NCBI GenBank assembly: GCA_024803745.1
Contig: JANJXV010000013.1
Span: 33,088,001 to 33,152,000 of the forward strand
Source of the DNA: Megascapheus bottae
Taxonomy: Eukaryota > Chordata > Mammalia > Rodentia > Geomyidae
DNA length: 64,000 bases
Direction of reading: 5' to 3'
Shown: in pieces, positions 36,512 to 46,475 of the stretch
Position numbering within the stretch: the first letter of the stretch is position 1
How the letters are laid out: each line of letters begins with the position of its first letter
Program-made: the position numbers and the translations under genes
The notes under the pieces: generated by a model
Told to the model about the DNA's origin: nothing
Database searches by the model: none
Seen by the model: the letters and a program-made list of their open reading frames with translations, nothing else

Positions 36512-36513
<2 letters not shown>
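35361..36513. other. Unique AT-rich DNA
   Basis: Nothing recognised. Two overlapping 82-codon open frames have low complexity and no motif. Confidence 0.4.

Positions 36514-36568
<55 letters not shown>
36514..36568. repeat. (GT)27 microsatellite
   Basis: Uninterrupted GT array at the tail end of the adjoining minus-strand composite SINE. Confidence 0.97.
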
Positions 36569-36571
<3 letters not shown>

Positions 36572-36790
36572 GTTCTCGGAGTTGAACTCTAGGTAGATGT
36601 GAGCTCTGTCCCTGAACTTTTGTGATAGACTAGCACTCTACAATTGAGCCACACCTCCATATTTGACTTTTGTGTGTGTGTTTAATTGCAGATAAGACCC
36701 TTATAGACTTTCCTGCACAGGCTAATTCTGAATCTTGATCTCAACTTCCTGAGCAGCTAGGATTATATGCATGAGCCACCAGTACCTGGC
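36569..36790 (-). repeat. B1-like/Geo composite SINE
   Basis: Plus strand: GAGTTGAACTCTAGGTAGAT, GAGCAGCTAGGATTATATGC and GAGCCACCAGTACCTGGC. Contains an extra TGTGTGTGTG run in the linker. Confidence 0.83.
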
Positions 36791-37137
36791 AACTTTTCTA
36801 AACTGTCTCTGCCTATCCACTACCATATCACAATACCAAAGCTGAGTAAGTTATAAAGAAATAACTTCAGTTCTCAAGACTCAGAAATCCAAGATCACAT
36901 CATCTGTCAAGGGAATACATTTGGAAAGTTCTTCCTGTGGTGTTATAATATGGTAGAAGAGCAAGTGAAAATAAGCCAGCACAAAGGGACAGAAATGAGT
37001 GCTAAATTTACAATAAACCTATTGTCACGATAACTATACCCACTTTTGTGATAATGCCATTAATATATTCTTAAGACTATAATACGAGTCTTTATTACAT
37101 AATTCCCTCTAATTAGTCCAAGGCTTCCAACAGTGTT

Positions 37138-37330
37138 GTTTTGGTGTTGTACAGGGGGCTTACAGTTACATAACTTAAAGAAATTAGTACATTCCTTTTG
37201 AACAATGTCATTTCCTCCCTCATTTTTTCCCCAATATTTCCCCTTCTAATCTCCCCCCACCACCAAAGTTGTACAGGTCATTTCCGAGTGGAGGGAATAG
37301 CACTGATAACTTGGTTCACCCCTTTTTCCA
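37138..37330 (-). mobile_element. Older L1 3' UTR fragment
   Basis: The minus strand contains AAGTTATGTAACTGTAAGCC and the GGAGGAAATGACATTGTTC region in the order seen in older L1 tails, beginning near the plus-strand TTTTGGTGTTGTACAGGGGG. Confidence 0.55.
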
Positions 37331-37429
37331 CCATTTCTTTATTTTCCATTCCCACCCACAAATCAGGTAAACTTACATACAAGTCACAGGGTAGAGTCAT
37401 CAAAAAAACAGCATCAAAATGGAAGAAAA

Positions 37430-37628
37430 CGGGACCAGGAGTTTGGCCTATTAGTAGAGTGCTTGTCCAGCATGGACAGAGACCCAGATTTGATTCCTTG
37501 ATACCACATACATAAAAAAAAAATCCAGAAGTGGTACTGTGACTCAAGTGGTGGAGTTAGAGCCTTGAGAAAACCCAAGGACAGTGCTCATGCCCTGAGC
37601 CCAAGGTCAGGACTGGCAAAAAAAGGGG
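37430..37628 (+). repeat. IDL-Geo type dimeric SINE
   Basis: GGAGTTTGGCCTATTAGTAG, GATTTGATTCCTTGATACCA, right half GTGACTCAAGTGGTGGAGTT and GGACAGTGCTCATGCCCTGA, end GGACTGGCAAAAAAA. Confidence 0.92.
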
Positions 37629-38940
37629 GGCAATAAGGATAGTGAGGGAAGAACTGTGAAAGGTATTTGTTCAAATAACCTTAATGGGACTTTGAAGGCT
37701 TGTTTAAAGGTTCTAGCTGGAGAGCACAGCTTCTCTTGTACATTTGACCAGTGTTCCTCAATCAAGGAAGGTCTACCTCCTTGACAAAGGGCATAGTTTA
37801 GAGGAAGACTCATGTGGAACAATGAGAGAGGAAAGGGACACCTGCCTAGCAAGTCAGAAAAGCCACATCAGCCATAGTGATGAGTGGAGTGACAGATATT
37901 GCAGCAGCCAGATTGCCCTCACATTGAGCAAGATATACTGTATTCATAAACTGCTGTGCTAAATGGCCACTCCTTTATGCAACTTCTGAAAAATAATAGT
38001 TAAAAATTTTAAAAATTCATAATGCGAAGCATTGATTGAACTCCCTGACACAGAATTGGCCCACCTAGCAGAAGATAAGGCCTTCAGTGGGAAGTAACAA
38101 GAAACATCAACCTTTTAGCAAGCTTTTGAAGATTTTTTGTAATACTGATGCCAAACAAGTAGAAGCCATAAGAGAAGGGAGATACGAATGCAATGTGTGA
38201 CAGCCACCCAACACAAGGAAGAACAGAAAAAAATGAAGAATGGCTCTGGAAAAGAAAAGGAAAAAAATACTTAGCACACTTTTTCAGTGTAAAGTCTGAG
38301 AAATCAAATATGTCACAAGCAGGGGAGGTAAAGACAAAAATTTAGAGGCACCTTAAAAACAAAATTTTGTACATTAAATACATCAAATATAATCCAGTAA
38401 ATGTAAACACTTCTTTTCCCCTTAAGCTTAATATAGTGTAGAATAGAAAATGGAAGTCAAACTAATTTTGTGTTTAAGGACAAAAAAATACTGTACTTGT
38501 ACAAAACTTTTAGTTCTCAGCCTTGGCATTGTCACTGTTAATGATCTTCTCAAGTTTTCATTTTGCTGGCTCACCTCAGCCAGTCTGTACTATTATTTGT
38601 TGAAAGTATTTTCCATCCTGACTAAATCATGCCTGCTCTGGCAGTGGTTTTTCACATAAAATTGGAGACCAAGCAAAGACTGAACTGATAATAACACTCC
38701 TTGAAGAAAGAACCTGGAATTTTCCATAATTGGTTTTCTTGATAAAAATAAGTCTCTTCAATTTTCTTCCTCACTTCGACTGTATACTGCAACCTGAATT
38801 TTCAATCAACCAGGTAATTCATGTGTTCACGCTCACACTTCCAAGTGCTTTCCAGCTTTCCACTTGATACCACCATGGTCATTCTCACTCTGGTTTATTT
38901 TAACAATAATTAAAGCATTTCAAGTTTTCCCCCAAGCTGA
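37629..38940. other. Unique non-coding DNA
   Basis: Part of it (37670-37960) is less AT-rich and has open frames of 72-81 codons on both strands. None resembles a protein I recognise. It could be a decayed processed transcript, but this is unproven. Confidence 0.35.
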
Positions 38941-38944
38941 TATT

Positions 38945-39305
38945 TCTTTGACTGTTGTCTTTTTCTTTTTTCTCTCTTTTAGTCATTTTTCTTTTCTTCC
39001 TTCTTTTTCTTCCTTCCTTTCTCATTCTTTCTACTTTATCTCCATTTTTTCATTTCTTCCATTTGTACTTCCTTCCTCCTTTTCTTTTATTTCCTAGTTT
39101 TTCTCCATTTTTTCTTCCTTCTGTTTGTACTTCCTTCCTTCTTTTCTCTTTCTTTTATTTCCTACTTTTCTCCATTTTTTCTTTCTTCCATTTGTACTTC
39201 CTTTCCTCCCTCTTTCCTTCCTTCCTTCCTTCCTTCCCTCCTTCCCACCTTCCTTCCTTCCTTTCTCCCTTTCTTCTTCTTCTTTTTATTCTTTCTACTT
39301 CTTTA
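38945..39305. repeat. Polypyrimidine (CTTT/TTCC)n tract
   Basis: About 360 bp of nearly pure C/T on the plus strand, ending in TTCC units (39212-39265). Translations are runs of Ser, Phe, Leu and Pro and are not genes. Mirror-repeat purine-pyrimidine tracts of this type can form triplex DNA. Confidence 0.93.
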
Positions 39306-39741
39306 TATAAATCTCTTGCAGCTAGGCCAGAAACAAGAATGGTCCCAAAGTTATTCTAGGAAATCATACTTCTATGCAGCCTCCATATCCAAAGTTTTGA
39401 GATACTATATGTTAAAGAGGATGGAGTCTTTAGGGAAAATCTCAGCACAATGATTCATTCCATGTTACTGTCTATGCCAAACTTGCCTAATACTTTTAGG
39501 AAATGAACTTTCAACATTGGCCTGTTTCTGCTCTAATCTATATAAAATTTCAGTTTTTATGGGGGGCAACAACTTGGTGCCTTCTGCAAAAAAAAAAAAA
39601 CAACTATAAGTAAAAATAAAGTTGCTACTTGAGAAACAGTAATTAGCACAAGCATGCGCCAAAGCAGATTGATAGTCATCTTGAGATGACTTGGATGTCA
39701 TGTGAAAAGTTTCCAACCCACAACCTGTTCTTTTTGCTGGG
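39306..39741. other. Unique DNA
   Basis: No gene. A 114-codon minus-strand open frame (39465-39809) crosses the L1 insertion boundary and is chance. Confidence 0.4.
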
Positions 39742-39757
39742 CTCAGTTGTTTTCTTT

Positions 39758-40335
39758 TTTTTTTTCCTTTTGAAATTTTATTGTGCAAATCATTTATTTG
39801 TTGTTTCATGTCAAAATAATAGTTTTAGCTTCTTATTCTTGTGTAAATTTATGAACTCATGAATCCATTTGAATTGGAAGTGCCTCAAAATACTTTTATT
39901 ATAACATTCACTAAACACATGGAATTTTTTGTCATTTTTTTCACTTATGAAATAAAAAAACTCATATTTTTAGGATCTTTAGCTCTATCTATCTATCTAT
40001 CTCTCTATCTTTTTTTTATTGTAATTAGTAAAAGAGTTACATGATAGTTGCCAGATAGAAGGTGCATTAATTCACATACATTGATACCCTTTCACATGTC
40101 TTGGTACCCGTTTCCCTCCCCCCCATATAATGTGAAGCTAATTGAAAGGACCTCCAGGATAGTGAAACAAAAGCCATATAATGAAAGATTGTTGTCCTTA
40201 ATGTACTATGTTGTCTCTCATCTCCTTTGCTGTCCCTTGGTTATCTCATATTGGTATAGTATCTCACTTTGTTATCTGATATATTGAATTTATTTGTATT
40301 TGGATATTTGAAATTTGATAGGGAAGGGGGGAAAA
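39758..40335 (-). mobile_element. LINE-1 with 5' inversion and probable 3' transduction
   Basis: Read on the minus strand: an inverted L1 3' UTR piece (40335-40125, L1 in plus orientation, ending at the G-rich GGAAGGGGGGAAAAC). Then sense L1 from GGGGGGGAGGGAAACGGGTA to the L1 3' end at about 40013. Then about 245 nt of non-L1 DNA with a GATA-type repeat (39985-40010). Then AATAAA (complement of 39777-39782) and poly(A). A perfect 16-bp duplication, CTCAGTTGTTTTCTTT, lies at 39742-39757 and 40336-40351, outside the whole block. The inversion breakpoints are adjacent on the consensus, as in twin priming. The extra 3' DNA inside the duplication indicates read-through to a downstream poly(A) site. 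Confidence 0.85.
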
Positions 40336-40544
40336 CTCAGTTGTTTTCTTTGTGGTTAACTATCCATCCATATCCTCACATCCTATCACCATCAGCATTA
40401 AACCCATCATCACCATCTTTCACAACTTGTTGTCATTAGGGCGAATGAAAAGAGGAAGTCTGAGATAGAGGCTTTTTCATTTACACAGTGAATTGTTCAT
40501 CTTTAAGCCACATAGAAAATCACATAGAGAAAGTCATGATTTGT

Positions 40545-40729
40545 TTTTGCCAGTCCTGGGCTTGGCCTCAGGGCCTAAGCACTGTCCCTGGGTATTCTCA
40601 AAGCCAGAACTCTACCACTTGAGCCACAGCACCACTTCTTTTTCTATGTATGTGGTACTGAGGAATCGAACCCGGGTCTTCGTGCATGCTAGGCAAGCAC
40701 TGTACCACTAGGCCAAACTCCCAGCTCCA
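40545..40729 (-). repeat. IDL-Geo type dimeric SINE
   Basis: Plus strand TTTTTGCCAGTCCTGGGCTT to CTAGGCAAGCACTGTACCAC and AGGCCAAACTCCCAGC. Possible target-site repeats GTCATGATT (40533-40541) and GTCATAATT (40734-40742). Confidence 0.92.
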
Positions 40730-41169
40730 AAAATGTCATAATTCTTAATACACAGATTTCTGAATATCAGTCAGATATCTAGTCAAACACTATTTCTGAA
40801 TATTCTGAAAATATGGAGCTTATGATATTCACTTACATTTCCATCAAGATGGGTTAATGATTTGTAACTAACAGTTCTCTTTGCAAAATAGTACACAATG
40901 GTGGCTAGAATGTAGGTATTCTATTCAATACACGAACTTAGTAAAGTCTGTGCCTTAGTATCCTTACCTATCATTATATCATTATAATAATAATGATAAT
41001 AACACATGTCATATAATTATGAAAATCATGATAATACATATAGAGTTCTGAGAACTACTAATACATGAAAAAGTTTAACTAACGCTTATTACTCAGGCTA
41101 TGAAGCTCTTATTACTCTTTTATTTAATTTTTTTGTAGTGCCAGAAAATAAACCCAAGGTGTTCCTTTA

Positions 41170-41400
41170 ATTATTTTATTTTATTTTATTATTTTTGTTG
41201 GTCACTGGGCTTGGACTCTTCAGCTCAAGGCTACCATCCTACCCCTTGAGCCACAGTGCCACTTCTGGTTTTCTAGTGGTTAATTGGAGATAACAGTCTC
41301 ATTGTCTTTAGTGCTTGGGCTGGCTTCAAGCCATGATCCACAGATCTCAGCCTCCTGAGTAGCTAGGATTACAGGTGTGAGCCACTGGGCCTGGCTAAGA
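41170..41400 (-). repeat. B1-like/Geo composite SINE with target-site duplication
   Basis: A-tail is a TTTTA array on the plus strand (41170-41195), then TCAGCTCAAGGCTACCATCC, GGTTAATTGGAGATAACAGT and GATTACAGGTGTGAGCCACT. TGTTCCTTTA at 41160-41169 and TGTTCTTTTA at 41401-41410 flank it. Confidence 0.92.
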
Positions 41401-41410
41401 TGTTCTTTTA

Positions 41411-43299
41411 GATAGGCTATCAATGAGGAAGGTAGCTAGCCCTTCTTGAAATGTATGTCTTAAGTATTATTAAAAATAATTATATGTTTGGCATTATGCT
41501 AAAATTGAAGAAAGAAAACATATAAGTGGGTAAGCAATCTCTGCTCCTCAAAAAGATCCACTATGTATTGATATATATGCATATATACAATACATTCAAT
41601 AAAAGCAAAATAATAGAAGTGTTTAAAAGAATTAAAAGTTGCATACTAGCAAGTTATTGATGCAATTTCTAATGGAGGTGTCAAGAATGTCTCCTCTCTA
41701 GGATTTCTATAATTAGGTTTGTGACAAATACTTGTTGATTTAATTAGTAGGGTTTACTGTGAAATGGGAAAAAGAATTAGCTTTTCCACAGAAATCATTG
41801 ATCAAATGTGTTATTACAGATATATAGAGAGCATAGAGTATATTCAACTAAGCTCCACAGTAGGAACAAGATGAATATTCTACATCCTTCTATCCCCTTA
41901 CGCTGGCTGATTTTGACAGATGAATCTGCTCAATCACTGCATAGTTAGATATCCAACCATTCTTGTGGAATGCTCTTTATGTATATACCAGCAAGAAGAG
42001 TCAGAATGAATCTGTCCTTGTGATTTCATTAGCATGAGGCTTCTTTTAGTTTTATAGTAGGTGCAGTCCCACAAAAAAGGAAAACAAAGATTATAAAATT
42101 GCTGTATAATACTATAATGAAGAGGAGAAGGAAAGAATGAAGTCAAGAATTCAACCTATATCCTACAAAATTAAAAAGATTTGAAGGAAGGATTGGATAA
42201 AGGAAGAATAGGAAAGAATGGCAAAAGGGACAATATCGATCAAGGTTCTTTGTATTCTTAAGCTAAGTTGTTAAGTAGAAACTCCTTTGTACAACTACTT
42301 AAGGATAATTTAAAAACAGGGCCCATCCATTGTACAAGACATCAATGAAAGCGAATTAAGCAAGTTAAGTGTAGTGAGGAGAGGGAGGAAATGGAAATGA
42401 AAGAGGGAACAGTGATACTAAGCTACAGGGAAGAAATGTACATATCACCTGATCAGGAGGAATTAAGTCAATCATAAATGTTCAAAGAGTTAAACTTTTT
42501 TCTTATGTAAAACTTGAGGTCTTTGAATTTTGCATTATTCATAATTTTTGTAAATCAGAATGATGAGTTTTATCAGCACGAATGTAAAATTAATTATGGA
42601 TATAATTGAACAATCTCAAAAAAAGATTAAATAAGAGAAGAAGAAATACTACATTGAAGGGATACTACATTGTTAGGATAAAATAAAAGAGAAACCAACT
42701 CTGGAATTCTTCAATATACACTCAGCTGGCTTTCTCCTCTGGTTTGCTTGTACCTAGTTGTCCCCATGCCTAAGTTATTTTTTTAAATGTCCATAATTTT
42801 AAAGATTGTTGTCACTGTATGAGAACTTAAAGTTTTTTTATTTTAAAGGAATATAAAACTATCTATTGACCACTGTTCACCATTATGTACAACAAAGTAA
42901 ACTATATACAGTTGGGTAACATTCTAATTACTACAAAGTTGTTTTTCTGGCTTTTGTGGAGCCAGTAACCCAATACTGAAAAACATTGAGCCTACATGTG
43001 AGGAATGAGTTAGGGTAAAAAAAAGCATGAAGGTCAACAATTATAAAATTTTATTCGCTCATTTAGTCCAGCAGGTCTTAAATAGTCGAAATCTCTACCC
43101 AGTTGATTTTACATTTCCTTGACCTGAGTCTTAGATAGCTCATGATCTATGAGCTTTTAGTATACAGATTCTAATAATCTGTAAAGGAATGCTCATTACA
43201 GAATCTTTTAATGAAAGGAAATCAAAATTTATCTTAGTTTCCTCATCTGAGTGAGGGAAGCTGGTAGTAGAGATACTTTTCCTTTCAAGATGATTTGCT
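41411..43299. other. Unique AT-rich DNA
   Basis: No gene. The segment 42290-42480 (AGAAATGTACATATCACCTG) shares short motifs with the older L1 3' UTR and may be a further degraded copy. Confidence 0.4.
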
Positions 43300-43522
43300 A
43301 TCTATGGCAGAAGCAGGAGGACCTAAAGTTGACAATTGCCTGGCTACCTAGTAAATTCAAGACCCACCTGAGCTGTCTAGTGACCCAGTCTTAAACAACA
43401 AAAAACTAAAACAAGGGCCAGGGATGTGACATAGTGATGCATCATTTGACTACATATGCAAGGCTCTGTGTCTGATGCCCAACACTTCTAAACAAGCAAA
43501 ATCTGCAAAAAAAAAACCTACC
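43300..43522 (+). repeat. Older B1-ID dimer SINE
   Basis: GGCAGAAGCAGGAGGACCTA and TAAATTCAAGACCCACCTGA (B1-like), then GGGCCAGGGATGTGACATAG and an A10 tail (ID-like). Diverged relative to IDL-Geo copies. Confidence 0.6.
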
Positions 43523-43907
43523 TATGTAAGTATTTTGTTTGCACAGACAAACAAACACACAATAAATTCAGGATGCTTCTTCAACATAGCAGTTAAAGAC
43601 AAGTTGTTTTGATTAAGTAATGCCCAAAAATGTTGCCATATAAAAAATTGGTTCCTGAATGCAGAGGAAATATACCATGGTATTAAATATTCTTTTCTGA
43701 TTAAAGAAGAAACTACAGAAATCATTAATTATATTTGTTCAAAGTAACCACTGCTGTTGAGAAAAAAAAACTCAACAACTCTCCCAATGCTCCTTTCAAA
43801 AGCAACATATCAAACTTGATTTTCATGAGAATGTAGTTGTTTCACACTATTATCAAAAACTTAGATTATATACATATGTATAAATATATTAAAAACTATG
43901 CAAACAA

Positions 43908-44572
43908 TTATTGAGCTTCATCTTCTGAACAAGAATGCCAAGTTAGTCTCTCTGATTAATAAGCAATTACAATTTGAAGACACTTCATATTTGCCTCTTT
44001 TGCCAGCACCAAGTCAGCTTCATCTGAATCTTTCCATTTCATGAGAAACTTCAATTCTCCACTGCTATCTGTGGTACCAATTATTTGTTCAGGATCTAGA
44101 CCCCCTAGCAAAGCCCCTTGGTTTGTCAGCAGTATCTCTTTTTTTCTTTGATTTGCTGTCATCAGATTCACCATCTGATAAAGATTTTCTTCTTCTGCCA
44201 TCTTTTCCTTACGAGCTTTTTGAGAATTAAGAAATGCTTCAATTAATTCTGGACAATCTAAATCTTCTTCAGGTTCCCAAGTATCATCAGCATCTGTAAA
44301 TCCCTTCCACTTCTGGAAATATTCTACCTTCCCTTTCACTACACGTCAGTCCAGTACTTTTTCCACAGTAAATTCTTCAGGCTCTGCTTCTTCAACTTTT
44401 TTACTCTTTCCATTCTGTTTCTTTCCCATTTTTGCAATATAGTTTTGTTAGAGGCCATTTTTAATTGTAGACTTGACAAGCTATTACTATATGCTCCCAG
44501 TGGCAATCGTGCAGCAGCAGCATCTCGGGCCCGTGGGCTCCCAGCTCCAGTCAAAGATAGTCTTTTTTTTTT
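43908..44572 (-). pseudogene. CBX3: Processed pseudogene of CBX3 (HP1-gamma)
   Basis: The minus strand is intronless and resembles CBX3 from 5' UTR to stop. The N-terminus [10 protein letters not shown] is followed by a chromodomain ([40 protein letters not shown]) and a chromoshadow domain ([33 protein letters not shown]). The C-terminus ends SERLTWHSCSEDEAQ, stop at 43908-43910. Lesions: a 1-nt loss in an A run right after LQK; a TGA in the LDRR region (CGA to TGA, a typical CpG change, near 44347); a 1-nt loss near 44203-44206; a 1-nt gain in a G run at 44101-44105 that restores the frame; and a TAA at 43956-43958 just before the last conserved block. Live CBX3 binds methylated histone H3K9. 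This copy cannot make that protein. A 127-codon frame (43956-44339) survives by the compensating shifts but lacks a normal start. Confidence 0.93.
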
Positions 44573-44581
44573 AAAAAAAAA

Positions 44582-44712
44582 TCTCATTTTCTAATTTTAT
44601 AGATGAGGAAACAGAGGGGTTAAATTACTTATCCAAGTTTCATGCAACTCACAAGCCATGAACAGTAAAAGGCAACTTCCAAACCCAGCCTCAAGGTCTC
44701 TCAACACACAGG
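44582..44712 (-). repeat. MIR ancient SINE
   Basis: Plus strand ATAGATGAGGAAACAGAGGG, TTAAATTACTTATCCAAGTT, then CTTCCAAACCCAGCCTCAAG. This is the complement of the MIR order TGGGTTTG...TAACTTAACCCCTCTGTTTCCTCATC. Confidence 0.8.
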
Positions 44713-45590
44713 CAGCATATTTCTAAGAGGTGGATTTTCTCATTTGTTACCACAGCTCTGTTTTGCTTCTGCCTTCTGGAAGGGCTGATTTTTTCTTTTT
44801 TACTTACTCAGGAGTCATTGGGAGCTGCTTTGATGGGTTTTTCATTAGATATCAGCTTCTCATTTGGGAAGCAGGACTGAAGGATTTGATCCAAGCAGCA
44901 GGCTAAGGTGCTGCAGGCATCACCAATGCCATAGGCAGAGCAGATGGAAACTCTCCACACTTCCTGCATGTGGCTAAATGGACAGCAGGGTAAATGTACT
45001 GGACACATGAAGAACCTCATTTATAAAATGCTTCTCAGAGCAGCAGGAGAAAGAATTAGAATTCAGATAGTAAATGGAGCCTCTGCCTGTGTTCAAAAAT
45101 ATAATTAAAAAAAACTTGTTCTAAATGAAAATTGCCCTCAGCTAAGTATATAAACATGTAGCAAAAAGTTATTCAAAAATTTAGAATTAGTTTTACTGAT
45201 TAGATGGCAATGTCCTCTTTCCTATCTCTTGATTCTAGTCCCAATTAACCTACTTTGATTGCATTCTGATTTAATTAGCATTTATATTTCTACTTAAATG
45301 CTTATAAATTATAAGGTTAATAAGATTCCTTTGTTTTCCAACCCTGACTCCATGAAGCTTAGACCTGTTACAGAAACCTACAGCCAGAGGGACCTTAACA
45401 AATTAACAGGTTCAGCCCAAATTCATCTAAGAAGCAAGTATCTTTAGTATAGTCATACATGTGACCAGGATTAGAAGATGAGGAAGCATAGAATCATTTG
45501 TTCCTATCTCTAGCTAATATGATTCTGACAGAGAAAACTGGTCACCATGTGTCCGTTTGAAAGCTCACTTTAAAAAAAGAAAAACTTTTT
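44713..45590. other. Unique DNA with a weak exon candidate
   Basis: No repeat recognised. On the minus strand a pyrimidine-rich tract ending ACACAG (45087-45092) and a consensus donor GTAAGT (44802-44807) bracket 44808-45086. The interior has a 70-codon frame (44808-45020) with an in-frame stop before its ATG. See findings; I do not call this a gene. Confidence 0.3.
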
Positions 45591-45591
45591 G

Positions 45592-45802
45592 GGCCTGGAG
45601 TTTGGCCTAGTGGTAGAGTGCTTGCCTAGCATGTGTGAAGACCCAGGTTCGATTGCTCCATACCAAATACATAGAAACAAAGCTGGAAGTTGTGCTGTGG
45701 CTCTGGAAGTGGTAGAGAACTAACCTTGAGAAATCGCAAGGACAGTGCTCAGGCCCTGATTTCAAGCCATAAGACTGGCAAAACAAACAAACAAACAAAA
45801 AA
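45592..45802 (+). repeat. IDL-Geo type dimeric SINE
   Basis: GGAGTTTGGCCTAGTGGTAG, GGTTCGATTGC, right half GGTAGAGAACTAACCTTGAG and GGACAGTGCTCAGGCCCTGA; tail (CAAA)n. AAAAACTT flanks it on both sides. Confidence 0.92.
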
Positions 45803-46247
45803 ACTTGTTATATTTTGTTAAATTTCATTCAGAAAAACTGTGACCAGCTGCCAGATATCTGGTGAGTCTTTGGAAATTTACTCAGCCTTTAAACTTTACA
45901 TTTGTATTAAAACCATCATTTTCCATAAAAACCTGAAAATGGTAATAAAGTCTATTCTTAGACTCTGTAAAGGGAACCATTGCTTATCTTTACATTATAT
46001 TCATTTACTTGGGATATACGAGATGTCCAACACTAGTAATGGCTCTGGGGACAGAGTGTAGAAAGGGGTAAATTTCCCAAAGCTGACTATTTAATAAAGG
46101 AAATAAACCTGTAATTTTGATTGGGTCTAGCACTTAGATGAGCAGTGGTATCCTGTAAAATGAACAGAAACAGAATATAGAATCCACTGTGGAGAATTAT
46201 TTCCAGGTAAACAATGGGTGATCAAAGTGTCCAAAGGTATCCAATAG
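45803..46247. other. Unique DNA
   Basis: Nothing recognised. Confidence 0.4.
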
Positions 46248-46263
46248 GAATAGAATGAACTCA

Positions 46264-46459
46264 GGAGTTTGACCTTGTGGTAGAGTGCTTGCCTAGCATG
46301 CACGAAGGCCCAAGTTCGATTCCTTGGTACCACACATGTAAAGCCTGGAGTGGTGCTGAGGCTCAAGTGGTAGAGCTCTAGACTTGAGAAAGTCCAAGGA
46401 CAGTGCTAAGGCCCTGAGCTCAAGCCCAGGACTGGCAAAAAAAAAAAGAAGAAGAAAAA
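46264..46459 (+). repeat. IDL-Geo dimeric SINE with perfect 16-bp target-site duplication
   Basis: Left half GAGTTTGACCTTGTGGTAGA, box B GTTCGATTCC, right half GGTGCTGAGGCTCAAGTGGT and GGACAGTGCTAAGGCCCTGA, tail AAAAAAAAAAAGAAGAAG. GAATAGAATGAACTCA is identical at 46248-46263 and 46460-46475. This marks a relatively recent insertion and fixes the family's true ends. Confidence 0.96.
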
Positions 46460-46475
46460 GAATAGAATGAACTCA

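Noticed and set aside
37744..37962. 72-codon frame in a less AT-rich segment
   Set aside because: No recognised protein family; open frames exist on both strands; no splice or poly(A) context was established.
38955..39359. 134-codon Ser/Phe/Leu/Pro-rich frame
   Set aside because: A translation of a C/T microsatellite, not a membrane protein.
43956..44339. 127-codon chromodomain/chromoshadow frame as a live gene
   Set aside because: Upstream frameshift and TGA, an out-of-frame hinge, a stop before the last conserved block and the absence of introns all mark a processed pseudogene.
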